From: an uncultured Methylobacillus sp.
GTDB taxonomy: Bacteria; Pseudomonadota; Gammaproteobacteria; Burkholderiales; Methylophilaceae
Length of the DNA stretch: 61,383 bases
Assembly: GCA_903824575.1 (NCBI GenBank)
Contig: CAIJXJ010000190.1
Coordinates: 1-61,383, forward strand
Reading direction: 5' to 3'
Position 1 is the stretch's first letter. Each line of letters begins with the position of its first letter. Made by a program: the position numbers and the translations under genes. Under the pieces are notes generated by a model. The model made no database searches. It was given only the letters and a program-made list of their open reading frames with translations, and was not told the DNA's origin. Shown here one piece after another: positions 44,864 through 53,744 of this stretch.

Positions 44864-45120
44864 GGCGCCACAATCTGAATTTTTGTCGGGTCCGGCACCT
44901 GCATGTGCAGGCGGCTGCTGGCGACCTGTTCTATTCTGGCGTGCATCGCCCAGGTGCTCTGCTCCAACTGCAACTGGCCCCATTCGACTTCGTATTGCTT
45001 GGATTGGTCCTGCTGCTGCTGCAGTTCAAAATACAGTTTGCGTGCCATATGCTGGGAGGTGACCGTTCCCAGCGCGCAGGCCAGCACCACCATGAACAGG
45101 ATGAGATTGAGCTTGGTCAT
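44860..45120 (-). CDS. ftsL: Cell division protein FtsL
   Basis: An 86-residue bitopic protein. It starts [20 protein letters not shown] (single membrane segment) and continues with a periplasmic helix suited to a coiled coil ([40 protein letters not shown]). It ends with the conserved-type [12 protein letters not shown]. It acts with FtsB and FtsQ in divisome activation. It overlaps rsmH and ftsI by 4 bp each. Confidence 0.93.
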   Translation of the reverse strand: MTKLNLILFMVVLACALGTVTSQHMARKLYFELQQQQDQSKQYEVEWGQLQLEQSTWAMHARIEQVASSRLHMQVPDPTKIQIVAP

Positions 45121-46052
45121 GTCGCAGCGGTTCTTTCTGCTACCCGCATAACGGCACTGCGCGAGCGTGGATTGGCTCGCACTTCGTTGGCAGAGGGGCG
45201 GATCGCTTTGCCGATAGCGATCATGCGCGGTGGCGGCAACTCGCTCGCCCTGATGGCAAATCGTGTCGGCAGGTCATCCCGATCCTGTTCGGAGCGGATA
45301 AAGCGTTTGACGATGCGGTCCTCTAGCGAATGGAAGCTGATCACGACCAAGCGGCCGCCTGGCGTCAGAACTTCGACGCACTGTGGCAGCGTCAGCGACA
45401 ATTCCTCAAGCTCCTGATTGATGAAAATCCGTAGAGCTTGAAAGGTACGCGTCGCCGGATCCTGGCCAGGCTCGGTTTTAAACACCGCGCCTGCCACGAC
45501 CTTGGCAAGCTGTCCGGTAGTGGTGATGGCATCCCCGCCTGTGCGTACCTCAACAATCGCCCTTGCAATCTGTTTAGCAAACCGTTCTTCACCATAATCC
45601 TTGATCACCTCCCTGAGTTGTTGTTCGGATGCTGCGGCCAGAAATTGTGCCGCTGTCTGACCACTGCTTTGATCCATACGCATGTCGAGCGGACCATCGA
45701 AACGAAAACTGAAGCCGCGTGTTGCTTCGTCGATCTGTGGGGAAGAGATGCCGATGTCGAGCATTACCCCCTCCACGCGACTCACATCCAGTAGTTCCAG
45801 TTGTTTTTTCAGATTTGAGAATCCGCTGTGCACCAGGGTGAAGCGGGCATCTTGAATCGACTGTGACGAAGAGACTGCCGCCAGGTCGCGATCCAGTGCG
45901 ATCAGCCGGCCTGCGGATCCAAGTTTGGCCAGGATGGCCCGGCTATGTCCGCCACGGCCGAACGTGGCATCCACGTAAGTGCCATCGGGGTGGATGTTCA
46001 GGGCGTCGACAGCTTCATTGAGCAGCACAGAGATGTGTGAGCCGGTGCTCAC
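45117..46052 (-). CDS. rsmH: 16S rRNA (cytosine1402-N4)-methyltransferase RsmH
   Basis: A GTG at 46052 overlaps the mraZ stop as GTGA and begins [20 protein letters not shown], giving 311 residues, close to the usual length. The frame is open further upstream through mraZ, but that sequence has no RsmH character. SAM-binding motifs are [19 protein letters not shown] and LIALDRD, followed by [20 protein letters not shown] and [17 protein letters not shown]. It N4-methylates C1402 of 16S rRNA; RsmI, encoded 3.4 kb away, adds the 2'-O-methyl group to the same nucleotide. Confidence 0.95.
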   Translation of the reverse strand: MSTGSHISVLLNEAVDALNIHPDGTYVDATFGRGGHSRAILAKLGSAGRLIALDRDLAAVSSSQSIQDARFTLVHSGFSNLKKQLELLDVSRVEGVMLDIGISSPQIDEATRGFSFRFDGPLDMRMDQSSGQTAAQFLAAASEQQLREVIKDYGEERFAKQIARAIVEVRTGGDAITTTGQLAKVVAGAVFKTEPGQDPATRTFQALRIFINQELEELSLTLPQCVEVLTPGGRLVVISFHSLEDRIVKRFIRSEQDRDDLPTRFAIRASELPPPRMIAIGKAIRPSANEVRANPRSRSAVMRVAERTAAT

Positions 46053-46495
46053 AGCGAGAAACCATCCAGCTCGGCCGGCAGCGTCATATCCTCGGCCGCC
46101 ATGACGCGTTCGAGTTGCGCGCGCCAGCCTTCCATGCTCCAAAGCTCGAAGTGACTGCCCTGTCCGACCAGCATCGCCTGCTTGTCGAGACCGGCAAACT
46201 CCCGCAGTACCGGAGAGACGAGCAGACGTCCCGCGCTGTCGAGGTCGATATCTTCGGCGTGACCTACCAGCAGGCGCTGCATGGCACTGGACTGCCGGTC
46301 GAAACTGGATAGCGCCATGATCTTGGCTTGAATGGGTTCCCACGCCGGCTGAGGATAGAGCAGCAGGCAGCGATGCGGGTGCGCGGTGAGCACCAGGCGT
46401 CCGGCGCATTCGGCGAGCATCTCCTCGCGGTGCCGGCTCGGCACCGCCAGTCTGCCTTTGGCGTCCAGATTCAAAGATGTTGCACCGCGATACAT
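46049..46495 (-). CDS. mraZ: MraZ, transcriptional repressor of the dcw cluster
   Basis: The ATG at 46495 has AGGGG 5 nt upstream and gives 148 residues beginning [20 protein letters not shown]. The protein has the two AbrB-like MraZ repeats ([17 protein letters not shown] and [20 protein letters not shown]). MraZ binds GTGGG direct repeats as a ring-shaped oligomer and represses its own promoter. Four such repeats lie just upstream. It is the first gene of the dcw run. Confidence 0.96.
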   Translation of the reverse strand: MYRGATSLNLDAKGRLAVPSRHREEMLAECAGRLVLTAHPHRCLLLYPQPAWEPIQAKIMALSSFDRQSSAMQRLLVGHAEDIDLDSAGRLLVSPVLREFAGLDKQAMLVGQGSHFELWSMEGWRAQLERVMAAEDMTLPAELDGFSL

Positions 46496-46566
46496 AATTC
46501 CCCTTATGAGCGGTAGGCAAGCAGAGGGGGGAATTGCCACCCACCCTTAACCTCAGGTAGCAATTC

Positions 46567-46601
46567 CCCACAAAACTCCACTTTTCCCCACTGCCGCCCA
46601 C
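46567..46601 (-). promoter_or_regulatory. MraZ operator: four 10-bp-spaced GTGGG boxes
   Basis: On the minus strand GTGGG, GTGGG, GTGGA and GTGGG start every 10 bp (46601, 46591, 46581, 46571). This is the known MraZ binding box, here one box per helical turn, covering the end of the -10 element and the start of the transcript. Confidence 0.88.
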
Positions 46602-46628
46602 TATAATTAAAATAAAAGGGCACTGCAA
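46600..46628 (-). promoter_or_regulatory. mraZ/dcw promoter
   Basis: On the minus strand TTGCAG (46628-46623) and TATAGT (46605-46600) are 17 bp apart, giving a start near 46593. The -35 box lies in the loop of the hairpin at 46614-46638 and the -10 box touches the first MraZ box. Confidence 0.7.
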
Positions 46629-46638
46629 GCCCTTTTTT
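46614..46638. terminator. Hairpin AAAAGGGC / GCCCTTTT upstream of mraZ
   Basis: An 8-bp stem with a 7-nt loop has T-rich tails on both strands. On the minus strand it could catch readthrough from rnpB just before the mraZ promoter. Confidence 0.65.
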
Positions 46639-46733
46639 GATGTTTTTCCTTTTCTCTTCAAAGACTTAGCTGGCTTTTGTGTGAAATATTTTATCCTTAA
46701 TAATTAATGAGATACAAAAGTAACTGAAAGTGA

Positions 46734-46765
46734 TTTATAAGAAGTCGTTCGCATCTCCTTATAAA
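46734..46765. repeat. Inverted repeat TTTATAAG / CTTATAAA downstream of rnpB
   Basis: Eight-base perfect arms (46734-46741 and 46758-46765) lie in the AT-rich 200-bp stretch between the rnpB terminator and the mraZ promoter. The function is unknown and I see no gene there. Confidence 0.4.
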
Positions 46766-46782
46766 CGGCTTGTTGGGAACAT

Positions 46783-46813
46783 AAAAAAGGCCCGGATGAT
46801 TCCGGGCCTTTTT
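46783..46813 (-). terminator. Rho-independent terminator of rnpB
   Basis: AAAAAAGGCCCGGA-TGAT-TCCGGGCCTTTTT is a strong hairpin with U-tracts on both strands, about 30 bp beyond the 3' end of the RNase P RNA. Confidence 0.88.
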
Positions 46814-46841
46814 GAGGTACTTAGCAGGTTTTGAATAACAA

Positions 46842-47145
46842 TGAAGCTGGCCGATAAGCCGGGTTCTGTCGTGGACAGTCATTCCTCTAGGCGTACCGTT
46901 ACCGGCACACTCAAGCAACCTACCCGGGAACGGCGCGAGCCACGCCATTGTTCCCCTATTTGGTCTTGCTCCGGATGGAGGTTACCGCGTTTCACCGTAA
47001 CTTAATACGCTCGTCTCTGTGGCCCTATTCCTCGCCTTATACCTTGCGGCTTTCAACGTACGGCCGTTAGCCGTCATCCCGCTCTATGGAGCCCGGACTT
47101 TCCTCCCCTCGCTTGACGCGAGCGGCGACTGTCTAGCCAGCTTCA
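46842..47145 (-). ncRNA. rnpB: RNase P RNA, bacterial class A
   Basis: The minus strand begins GAAGCTGGCTAGACAGTCGC and contains the conserved GAGGGGAGGAAAGTCCGGGC (P4 region), the AACAGAGAC-like and GGTTACGGTGAAA segments, and near the 3' end CCGGAGCAAGACCAAATAGG. It closes with GGCTTATCGGCCAGCTTC, which pairs with the 5' end. At about 304 nt it is shorter than the E. coli RNA. A -10-like TAGAAT lies at 47157-47152 with no clear -35. The 5' end overlaps the last codons of the aminotransferase gene. It processes tRNA 5' leaders together with RnpA. Confidence 0.93.
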
Positions 47146-48365
47146 CCGGCCATTCTACCAGTTGACGCCCAGACCTGCTCGGCGGCAGCGACTGCGGCGC
47201 CAGGGGAGATTTTCCAGCCCTGCGCGGCGAGTACGGATTCCAACGCCAACAGGCAGGTGTTTACATTGGTCCTGGACGAGCCATTGCCCATCAAGCCAAC
47301 GCGGAAGATCTTGCCCGCCAAGTCGCCCAGGCCGGCGCCAATTTCGACGTCATGCAGATTGAGCATGTCGTCACGCACCTGTGTTTCGCTCACGCCGGCG
47401 GGCACCAGCACGGCATTGAGTTGCGGCAATCGCGACTGTTCCTCGACCAGTAATTCCAGTCCCAGTGCTTGTAATCCAGCCAGAAGTGCAAGGTGGTTGC
47501 TTCGATGTCGCATCCAGGAGGCTTCGAGGCCTTCTTCGGCCAGCATCAGCAATGATTCATGCAGGGCATATAGTGCATTGACAGGGGCGGTGTGGTGATA
47601 GGTGCGCCGGCCCTGGTTCCAATAGGCCAGTACCAGGTTGAGATCCATGAACCAGCTCGAGACCGGTGTCTTGCGGCTCTTCAGCTTTTCAATGGCGCGT
47701 TCGCCAAAGCTGATCGGGGACAGGCCTGGCGTGCAGGACAGGCCTTTCTGGCTGCCGGCATAGACGGCATCGATGCCCCACTTATCCACCAGAACAGGCG
47801 TGCTGCCCAAGGATGTGACCGCATCCACGATCACCAGAGCCTCATGGCGGTGGGCAATTTCAGTTAGAAGCTTAACGTCTGATTGCACCCCGGTGGAGGT
47901 CTCGGCGTGCACGAATGCCAGAATCCTGGCGTCAGGATGTGCCAGGCAGGCATCTTCTACTTTCTGCGGATCGACCGGCTTGCCCCAGGCATCCTCCACC
48001 AGCACCAGTTCGCCACGGCATCGCTTGACGTTCTCAGCCATGCGGCGGCCGAACACGCCATTGGCGCATACGATCACCTTGTCGCCTGGTTCCACCAGAT
48101 TGACGAAACAGCTTTCCATCCCGACTGAAGCGGGAGCTGAAATCGGGAAAGTCAGGCTGTTTTCGGTCTGGAAGGCGTAACGCAGCAGAACCTTAACCTG
48201 CTCCATCATCTCGCCAAAACGTGGGTCAAGATGGCCGATTGTGGGGCGTGCCATGGCGTCTAGGACGCGCTGAAGCACGTTGGATGGTCCCGGCCCCAGC
48301 AAAATACGCTGAGGCGGATAAAAACTCGGGAGTTGCGGCGCTTCGATCACGGTACCAGTTTCCAT
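47133..48365 (-). CDS. Class V aminotransferase, alanine/serine-glyoxylate type
   Basis: A 410-residue PLP enzyme of fold type I. It shows [20 protein letters not shown] and TIGHLDPRF at the N-terminus, then [31 protein letters not shown] and the PLP lysine in [21 protein letters not shown]-terminal [20 protein letters not shown] completes the family pattern. It probably transfers an amino group from alanine or serine to glyoxylate. Its stop at 47133 lies inside the 5' end of rnpB, and its start overlaps pyrC by 19 bp, so it is likely co-transcribed with pyrC. Confidence 0.88.
   Translation of the reverse strand: METGTVIEAPQLPSFYPPQRILLGPGPSNVLQRVLDAMARPTIGHLDPRFGEMMEQVKVLLRYAFQTENSLTFPISAPASVGMESCFVNLVEPGDKVIVCANGVFGRRMAENVKRCRGELVLVEDAWGKPVDPQKVEDACLAHPDARILAFVHAETSTGVQSDVKLLTEIAHRHEALVIVDAVTSLGSTPVLVDKWGIDAVYAGSQKGLSCTPGLSPISFGERAIEKLKSRKTPVSSWFMDLNLVLAYWNQGRRTYHHTAPVNALYALHESLLMLAEEGLEASWMRHRSNHLALLAGLQALGLELLVEEQSRLPQLNAVLVPAGVSETQVRDDMLNLHDVEIGAGLGDLAGKIFRVGLMGNGSSRTNVNTCLLALESVLAAQGWKISPGAAVAAAEQVWASTGRMAGEAG
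47152..47157 (-). promoter_or_regulatory. Candidate -10 element of rnpB inside the aminotransferase gene
   Basis: TAGAAT on the minus strand lies 7 bp before the predicted RNase P RNA 5' end, within codons for TGRMAG. No good -35 is visible at 16-18 bp. Confidence 0.5.
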
Positions 48366-49381
48366 GCCACGCTTTGTCCGGCGCGCAAAGGGACCAGCGT
48401 GTCATCGGCATAGGTCAGGCTATCCGGCACCGTCCAATCTTGACGCTGCAGCGTGATTTTCGACACGTTACGCGGCAAGCCATAAAAATCTGCGCCAAAG
48501 AAACTGGCAAACGCCTCCAGTTTTTCGAGTGCGCCGGCCAGGTCGAAGGCCTCGGCATAGAGTTCGATTGCAGCGTGCGCCGTGTAGATGCCGGCGCAGC
48601 CGCAGGCAGCCTCCTTGGTGGCCTTGGCGTGTGGCGCGCTATCGGTGCCGAGGAAGAATTTCGGGTTGCCGGAAATGGCGGCGGTTATCAGCGCCTGGCG
48701 GTGTTCCTCGCGCTTCAAAACCGGCAGGCAGTATAGATGCGGGCGGATGCCGCCGGCAAACATGGCGTTGCGGTTCATCAGAAGATGATGCGACGTGATG
48801 GTGGCAGCGACATTGGGCCCGGCGGACGCCACGAACTGGGCCGCGTCTGTTGTGGTGATGTGTTCGAATACCAGTTTGAGGGCTGGAAAATCCTTAACTA
48901 GCGGAATCATGTGGCGTTCAATGAACACCTGTTCCCGATCGAATACATCAACATCAAGATCGGTCACCTCGGCATGTACCAACAGCGGCAGTCCGTTTTT
49001 TTCCATCGCCGCCAGCGCAGCAGTGCATGTTGCGAGGTTGCTCACGCCTGAATCGGAATTGGTGGTGGCGCCAGCAGGGTAGAGTTTGACCCCATGGATG
49101 AATCCGCTTGCCTTGGCCGTTGCAATCTCCTGAGGGCTGGTATTGTCGGTAAGGTAGAGCGTCATCAAGGGATCGAACGCCACACCGGCCGGCAGGGCTT
49201 TCAGAATGCGTGCCCGGTATGCGGCAGCAAGTTCTGTGGTCGTTACCGGTGGACGCAGGTTTGGCATGATGATGGCGCGAGCAAAGCGGTGCGCGGTATC
49301 TGGCAGTACGGCGCGCAGGGCTTCGCCATCGCGTAGATGCAGGTGCCAGTCGTCGGGCCGGGTGAGGGTGATTTTTTGCAT
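48347..49381 (-). CDS. pyrC: Dihydroorotase
   Basis: The ATG at 49381 begins [20 protein letters not shown], giving 344 residues, the usual size of the short PyrC class; a TTG at 49402 would add seven residues. The HLHLRDG Zn ligands, the [14 protein letters not shown] lysine segment (carbamylated Lys), [22 protein letters not shown] and [16 protein letters not shown] are all present. It closes carbamoyl-aspartate to dihydroorotate in pyrimidine synthesis. It overlaps the downstream aminotransferase gene by 19 bp. Confidence 0.96.
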   Translation of the reverse strand: MQKITLTRPDDWHLHLRDGEALRAVLPDTAHRFARAIIMPNLRPPVTTTELAAAYRARILKALPAGVAFDPLMTLYLTDNTSPQEIATAKASGFIHGVKLYPAGATTNSDSGVSNLATCTAALAAMEKNGLPLLVHAEVTDLDVDVFDREQVFIERHMIPLVKDFPALKLVFEHITTTDAAQFVASAGPNVAATITSHHLLMNRNAMFAGGIRPHLYCLPVLKREEHRQALITAAISGNPKFFLGTDSAPHAKATKEAACGCAGIYTAHAAIELYAEAFDLAGALEKLEAFASFFGADFYGLPRNVSKITLQRQDWTVPDSLTYADDTLVPLRAGQSVAWKLVP

Positions 49382-49409
49382 GGTAAAAATCTTCAAAGCC
49401 AATGGACAG

Positions 49410-49479
49410 GATTAACAGGATTGAAAAGAGTAACAGGAATTACGGCCAAGTCTGGTTTTCGGTATAAATCCTGTTAATC
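49410..49479. repeat. Inverted repeat GATTAACAGGATT / AATCCTGTTAATC
   Basis: Thirteen-base perfect arms at 49410-49422 and 49467-49479 enclose 44 bp between rsmI and pyrC; the right arm includes the rsmI stop. A weaker version of the same sequence lies at 55577-55627. It is probably a dispersed intergenic repeat. Confidence 0.7.
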
Positions 49480-50328
49480 GTGTTCGGTTTTTTCCAGTTC
49501 CAGTGCTAGCGCATACAGCGCGTTTTTCTTGGCACTGGTGATGTCGGTCGCAAGTTTGACTGCCTGTTTCAGCGGCAATTCAGCGAGCAGCAATTGAAGC
49601 ACGCGTTGCGCATCAGGGCTGATTTCGCCTTGTGGCGCGGGCAGGGCTCCCTCCACCAGCAGCACAAATTCTCCACGTTGCTGGTTGGGGTCAGCTCGCA
49701 GCCAATCGGCAGCCTGAGACAGGGTGCAGCGATGAAAGGTCTCGAAGGTTTTGGTGAGTTCGCGTGCGATCAGGATTTGCCGTGAGCCACCGAATACAGA
49801 GGCTATGTCCTGCACACTCTCGATCACGCGGTGTGGTGCTTCGTAGAATACCAGTACCGCCTGTTGCTCGCGCAAACATTCCAAAGTGCGTCTGCGCTGT
49901 GCACCTGAGGCTGGCAGGAAACCCTGAAACAAAAAATGTGTCTGCTCAAAACCGGCGGCAGACAAGGCGGTTACTGCGGCGCAGGCGCCAGGCAAGGGCA
50001 CGACCTTAAGTCCGGCCTCGCGTGCCATGCCAACCAGCACTGCGCCTGGATCGCTGATGCCTGGCGTTCCAGCATCTGACACCAGAGCGACTGATTGACC
50101 GCTGGCGAGGGCCAGGAGAATTTTCTCTCCGGCACGTCGCTCGTTGTGCTCATGCAAGGCGACCAGCTTGGACTTGATGCCGAAGTGCGTCAGCAGGTGG
50201 GCCGTATGGCGTGTGTCCTCGGCCGCAATCAGATCAACCGTTTTCAGTGTTTCCAGCGCACGCAGGCTGATGTCCTGCAGATTTCCAATCGGCGTGGCCA
50301 CCACATATAATGTGCCGCTATGATTCAA
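49474..50328 (-). CDS. rsmI: 16S rRNA (cytidine1402-2'-O)-methyltransferase RsmI
   Basis: A 284-residue tetrapyrrole-methylase-fold protein. It shows TLYVVATPIGNLQDISLRAL, LIAAEDTRHTAHLLTHFGI, LVSDAGTPGISDPGAVLV, VPLPGACAAVTALSAAGF and FYEAPHRVIESVQDI. It 2'-O-methylates C1402 of 16S rRNA. It is divergent from lpoA, and the 5' ends overlap by 9 bp (50320-50328), a conserved arrangement in proteobacteria (yraL-yraM-yraN). Confidence 0.95.
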   Translation of the reverse strand: MNHSGTLYVVATPIGNLQDISLRALETLKTVDLIAAEDTRHTAHLLTHFGIKSKLVALHEHNERRAGEKILLALASGQSVALVSDAGTPGISDPGAVLVGMAREAGLKVVPLPGACAAVTALSAAGFEQTHFLFQGFLPASGAQRRRTLECLREQQAVLVFYEAPHRVIESVQDIASVFGGSRQILIARELTKTFETFHRCTLSQAADWLRADPNQQRGEFVLLVEGALPAPQGEISPDAQRVLQLLLAELPLKQAVKLATDITSAKKNALYALALELEKTEHD

Positions 50329-51933
50329 CGTCTGTTCGTCCTTATTCTATTGGGCTGTTTGCCTCTATCTGGCATGGCAGTGCCAGAAACCGGCAAGGCT
50401 GGCACCGAGCCCGTCACCCGCCCGCAGAAATCCATCGAGGAGCGCTTTATTGCCGGCCTTGGCTGTTTGCAACAGGCCGACACCGGCTGCGCCCAGATCG
50501 AATTGGCCGGCATGGCGCCAAGTTCGCCTTATGCAAAAATTCTCGAAGCTGGAGTTGCTGCCGCACAGCAGGATTTCGATAGTGTGCTGCGTCTCCTGAC
50601 CCCGTTGCAAACCAACAACAGCCTGCTACCGGACGCCCGTGAGAGTTTACACGCAACCCTGGCGCAAGCCTATGAAAACCAGGGCAATGTATTGCGTGCC
50701 ATGGAGCAACTGTATCTGCTGGCGACGCCGGATCAGAGCAACGTGCAGTTACGCATCTGGCGCCTGCTAAAACCCTTATCGCGAGAAAGTCTGCTTGAGT
50801 TGCGGGGGGAAGGACAGGATACGTTGACTCAAGGGTGGGTCGATTTGGCGCTTGCGGCTCAGGCGTCAACGCCAGCGGGAGCGATTACCCAATGGCGTAC
50901 CGCCTATCCGGATCACCCCGTGACGGGCGAATTTCTGCAAGGACTGGCCCAGGCATCGCCGGCCCTAACGTCAACAGCAGAGTTCCATGGCGTCGTCGCC
51001 TTGTTGTTGCCCTTGGATCAGCCGGTTTATCAGGCTGCAGCCAGGGCGCTTCGTGCCGGCATGCTGGCGGCATGCGGTGATGCCGGTGAAGTCAGGGTTT
51101 ATCCCACCCGTGGCGATAAGAATGAAATCGTCGCTCTCTATCAACAGGCCGTAGCCGAAGGCGCACAGTATGTTGCAGGCCCCATGGCGCGGGAGGAAGT
51201 GACTGCGTTGGCGGCATCCGGCCTGTCACTGGTCCCCACGCTTACGCTCAACAGCCCGGAACAGGGGCCCCTGCCGGATATGCTGATGGCCTTCGGTTTG
51301 CCGGTGGAAGGGGAGGTGATCCAGATGGCGCGCATGGCACGCAGCGATGGCATGCAGTCAGCTGTCATTGTTGCGGCCGACACCCCCATGGCTAAACGCA
51401 TGCAGCAGGCATTTTTGCAGGAATGGAAGTTACAGCAAGGCACTATTGCAGCCACTAAAATATTTAGTGCCGATACCCCGCTGGCAGAGCTGAAAGCCGA
51501 GCTTGCCACACAACCGGCTGACATGATCTTCCTTGCCGCCGACATCGATCAGGCACGTCGCGTTCGCCCTTATCTGAATCCCTCCATCCCGACCTTCGCC
51601 GTCTCCCATATTTACGACGGACTAGCGCAGAATCCGGAGAATGTAGCTCTGTCGGCCATCCATTTTGTCGATATGCCATGGATGCTCAATCCTGGCCATC
51701 CCGACTTTGCTTCCTATTCTACAGCGGCTGCCGAGCTGCCGCCGGGTGAAGCGCAGCGCTGGTTTGCCATAGGCGTGGATGCCTGGCATCTCATGGCAAT
51801 TAGGGCGGCAGGGCAGTCGCTACGATTGGATGGACTAAGCGGTGCCCTGCACATGGAAGGCAACATCATGTTGCGCGATTTGCCGATGGCGCAATTTCGT
51901 AGTGACGGCGTCGTGCTGGAATCCTCTCATTGA
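50320..51933 (+). CDS. lpoA: LppC/LpoA-family penicillin-binding protein activator
   Basis: A 537-residue envelope protein. The N-terminus MIQRLFVLILLGCLPLSGMA has a possible lipobox (LLGC, Cys13) but could also be cut as an ordinary signal peptide. Residues about 40-230 are helical TPR-like repeats. The rest is a periplasmic-binding-protein-like fold (EFHGVVALLLPLDQPVYQAA, YVAGPMAREEVTALAASGLS, DMIFLAADIDQARRVRPYLN). LpoA activates PBP1A from the outer membrane in E. coli. The position between rsmI and yraN supports the call. It overlaps yraN by 4 bp. Confidence 0.88.
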   Translation: MIQRLFVLILLGCLPLSGMAVPETGKAGTEPVTRPQKSIEERFIAGLGCLQQADTGCAQIELAGMAPSSPYAKILEAGVAAAQQDFDSVLRLLTPLQTNNSLLPDARESLHATLAQAYENQGNVLRAMEQLYLLATPDQSNVQLRIWRLLKPLSRESLLELRGEGQDTLTQGWVDLALAAQASTPAGAITQWRTAYPDHPVTGEFLQGLAQASPALTSTAEFHGVVALLLPLDQPVYQAAARALRAGMLAACGDAGEVRVYPTRGDKNEIVALYQQAVAEGAQYVAGPMAREEVTALAASGLSLVPTLTLNSPEQGPLPDMLMAFGLPVEGEVIQMARMARSDGMQSAVIVAADTPMAKRMQQAFLQEWKLQQGTIAATKIFSADTPLAELKAELATQPADMIFLAADIDQARRVRPYLNPSIPTFAVSHIYDGLAQNPENVALSAIHFVDMPWMLNPGHPDFASYSTAAAELPPGEAQRWFAIGVDAWHLMAIRAAGQSLRLDGLSGALHMEGNIMLRDLPMAQFRSDGVVLESSH

Positions 51934-52286
51934 ACAATCGGGGCGAGGCAGCAGAACAGCTTGCCGCCATCTGGTTGCAACAACAAGGGTTGATACTGCT
52001 GGAATGTAACTATCGCAGCCGGTTTGGCGAGATTGACCTGATCATGCAGGAAGGCTTGGAAATCGTCTTCATCGAAGTGCGCTTGCGTAGCAGCAATGCC
52101 TTTGGTGGTGCCGGTGCCAGCATCACGCCGACCAAGCAGCGTAGACTGGCGCGCACGGCGGAGTTCTACTTGATGCGGCATGGCACCACGCCTTGCCGCT
52201 TCGACGTAGTATTGCTGGCATCACTCGATACCAGGCAGTTGCAGTGGATCAGAAATGCTTTTGAGCCCGGTTTGACTTATAACTAA
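51930..52286 (+). CDS. yraN: UPF0102 family protein YraN (predicted endonuclease-like)
   Basis: A 118-residue protein starting from a TTG that overlaps the lpoA stop (TTGA). It begins MNNRGEAAEQLAAIWLQQQG, followed by the nuclease-like core RFGEIDLIMQEGLEIVFIEV and RLRSSNAFGGAGASITPTKQ, typical of the UPF0102/YraN family with a RecB-like fold (GEIDLI...VFIEV). The biochemical role is not established. It follows lpoA as in E. coli. Confidence 0.9.
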   Translation: MNNRGEAAEQLAAIWLQQQGLILLECNYRSRFGEIDLIMQEGLEIVFIEVRLRSSNAFGGAGASITPTKQRRLARTAEFYLMRHGTTPCRFDVVLLASLDTRQLQWIRNAFEPGLTYN

Positions 52287-52354
52287 ACACTGGTTTGCTC
52301 CAAGTTAGTCTGCTCCAAATAGTAGCTATGGGCGGGAATACCGGCACTTCGTTG

Positions 52355-53416
52355 CTATACGGAGTTCTCGTTTTCATCGCTCACCCAGTTGCCAAGCAAG
52401 GTGTAGGCTACGCCGAGCACGACAGGCCCAATAAAGATGCCGATCAAGCCGAATGCCAACAGGCCGCCGATGACCCCGGCCATGATCAGCATCAATGGCA
52501 GATTGGCGCCTTGTCTGATTAGTATTGGGCGAAGGAAACCATCCAAAGTGCTGATGACGAGCGACCAGATCAGCAGGAAAGTTCCCCAGCCGCTATCGCC
52601 GCTCCAGTAGATCCACGCCACGGCAGGAATCAATACCAAGAGTGGCCCCAACTGGGCGATGCATAGCAGAAACATAAAAGCGGTGAGCAGTCCGGCAAAC
52701 GGGATGCCGACAACGAACAGACCGAGGCCGCCTAGCACCGCCTGTACCACGGCGGTCACTCCAACCCCGAGCGCTACGCTGCGGATAGCCTGGCTGGCAA
52801 GTTGCACCGTGGCCTCGCCGCTTGGCCCGCCCAGGCGGCGGCCAAAATGCCTGGTCGCTGCAGCCGCCGATTCGCCGTTGGCATACAGCACTGCGGCCAC
52901 AATCAGGGTCAGTAGAAACTGCACGAACAGTTTCCCCATACTGCCGAATTGGGCAGCTACCCACCGGGTGAACTCGCCCGCATGCGGCGCCAGATTGTTC
53001 AGCAAGTCCTTGCCGCTGGTGTTGACCAATCGTTGCCACTCCGCGACCACTTGGTCACCAAAAAAGGGCAAGTGAGCAATCCAGCTCGGGATTGTCGGTG
53101 GCTGGAAATTTTCTATCATTTTTGTCCAGACGACGATCTGATCGGCATTCTTCACGATGGTCACGATGGCCAATACCAGCGGCACCATGAACAGCAGCAG
53201 CAAAGTCAGCGTCATCGCCATGACGGCCAGTGTCCGACGGTTTCCCAGCCATGCCTGCATTCGTAGCAGCAGCGGCCAGGTCGCGATCACAATCATCGTC
53301 GCCCAGATGGATGGTGCAAGAAATGGTTGCACGACCCAGAACGAGGCAAGCAGGAGTGCGCCGATAAAAATGACGCTTAAGGTAATTTTGGCGAGATCTT
53401 GTTGAGTCGATTTCAT
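52355..53416 (-). CDS. AI-2E family transporter (PerM/YdiK-like permease)
   Basis: The ATG at 53416 begins MKSTQQDLAKITLSVIFIGA; a frame open to 53539 adds only basic residues with no membrane character. The 353-residue protein has the typical AI2E/PerM layout: membrane segments at the N-terminus, a soluble middle (LPFFGDQVVAEWQRLVNTSG), and a C-terminal block of segments with VLGGLGLFVVGIPFAGLLTA, GFLRPILIRQGANLPLMLIM and GPVVLGVAYTLLGNW. The substrate is unknown. It converges on yraN. Confidence 0.87.
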   Translation of the reverse strand: MKSTQQDLAKITLSVIFIGALLLASFWVVQPFLAPSIWATMIVIATWPLLLRMQAWLGNRRTLAVMAMTLTLLLLFMVPLVLAIVTIVKNADQIVVWTKMIENFQPPTIPSWIAHLPFFGDQVVAEWQRLVNTSGKDLLNNLAPHAGEFTRWVAAQFGSMGKLFVQFLLTLIVAAVLYANGESAAAATRHFGRRLGGPSGEATVQLASQAIRSVALGVGVTAVVQAVLGGLGLFVVGIPFAGLLTAFMFLLCIAQLGPLLVLIPAVAWIYWSGDSGWGTFLLIWSLVISTLDGFLRPILIRQGANLPLMLIMAGVIGGLLAFGLIGIFIGPVVLGVAYTLLGNWVSDENENSV

Positions 53417-53744
53417 CGTAATGGATTTTTCCAGGAGACTATTCGAGGCATCATACCTGCTTCGCTGTCTCCGCAAAGACGATTTTATTCGGCGCTGGCA
53501 GGGCCGTATACGACTTGCTTTTGAATTATCGAATTTCATCTGAGGCTAAGTACTTTTTTCAGAATTATCTGGGTTAAAATAAACGTGGGAATTCAGAAAA
53601 TTTAGGGCCGGTAGCGGCCCCAATCTGTGGTGGCAGATTGCTTTGAAGATTAACATCCGGGATACCGATGAAAAACAAAAAAGCAGATGGCGTCACAACA
53701 GCAATAAACTGGTACCAGCATACGCATTCGGCCAGGAACAAATC

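Noticed and set aside
46053-46661. Long N-terminal extension of RsmH through the mraZ region
   Set aside because: That frame lies antiphase to a well-supported mraZ gene and has no RsmH character. The GTG at 46052 gives the normal length and a GTGA overlap.
46697-46948. Minus-strand 83-codon frame downstream of rnpB
   Set aside because: It begins inside the RNase P RNA and crosses its terminator, so it is not a gene.
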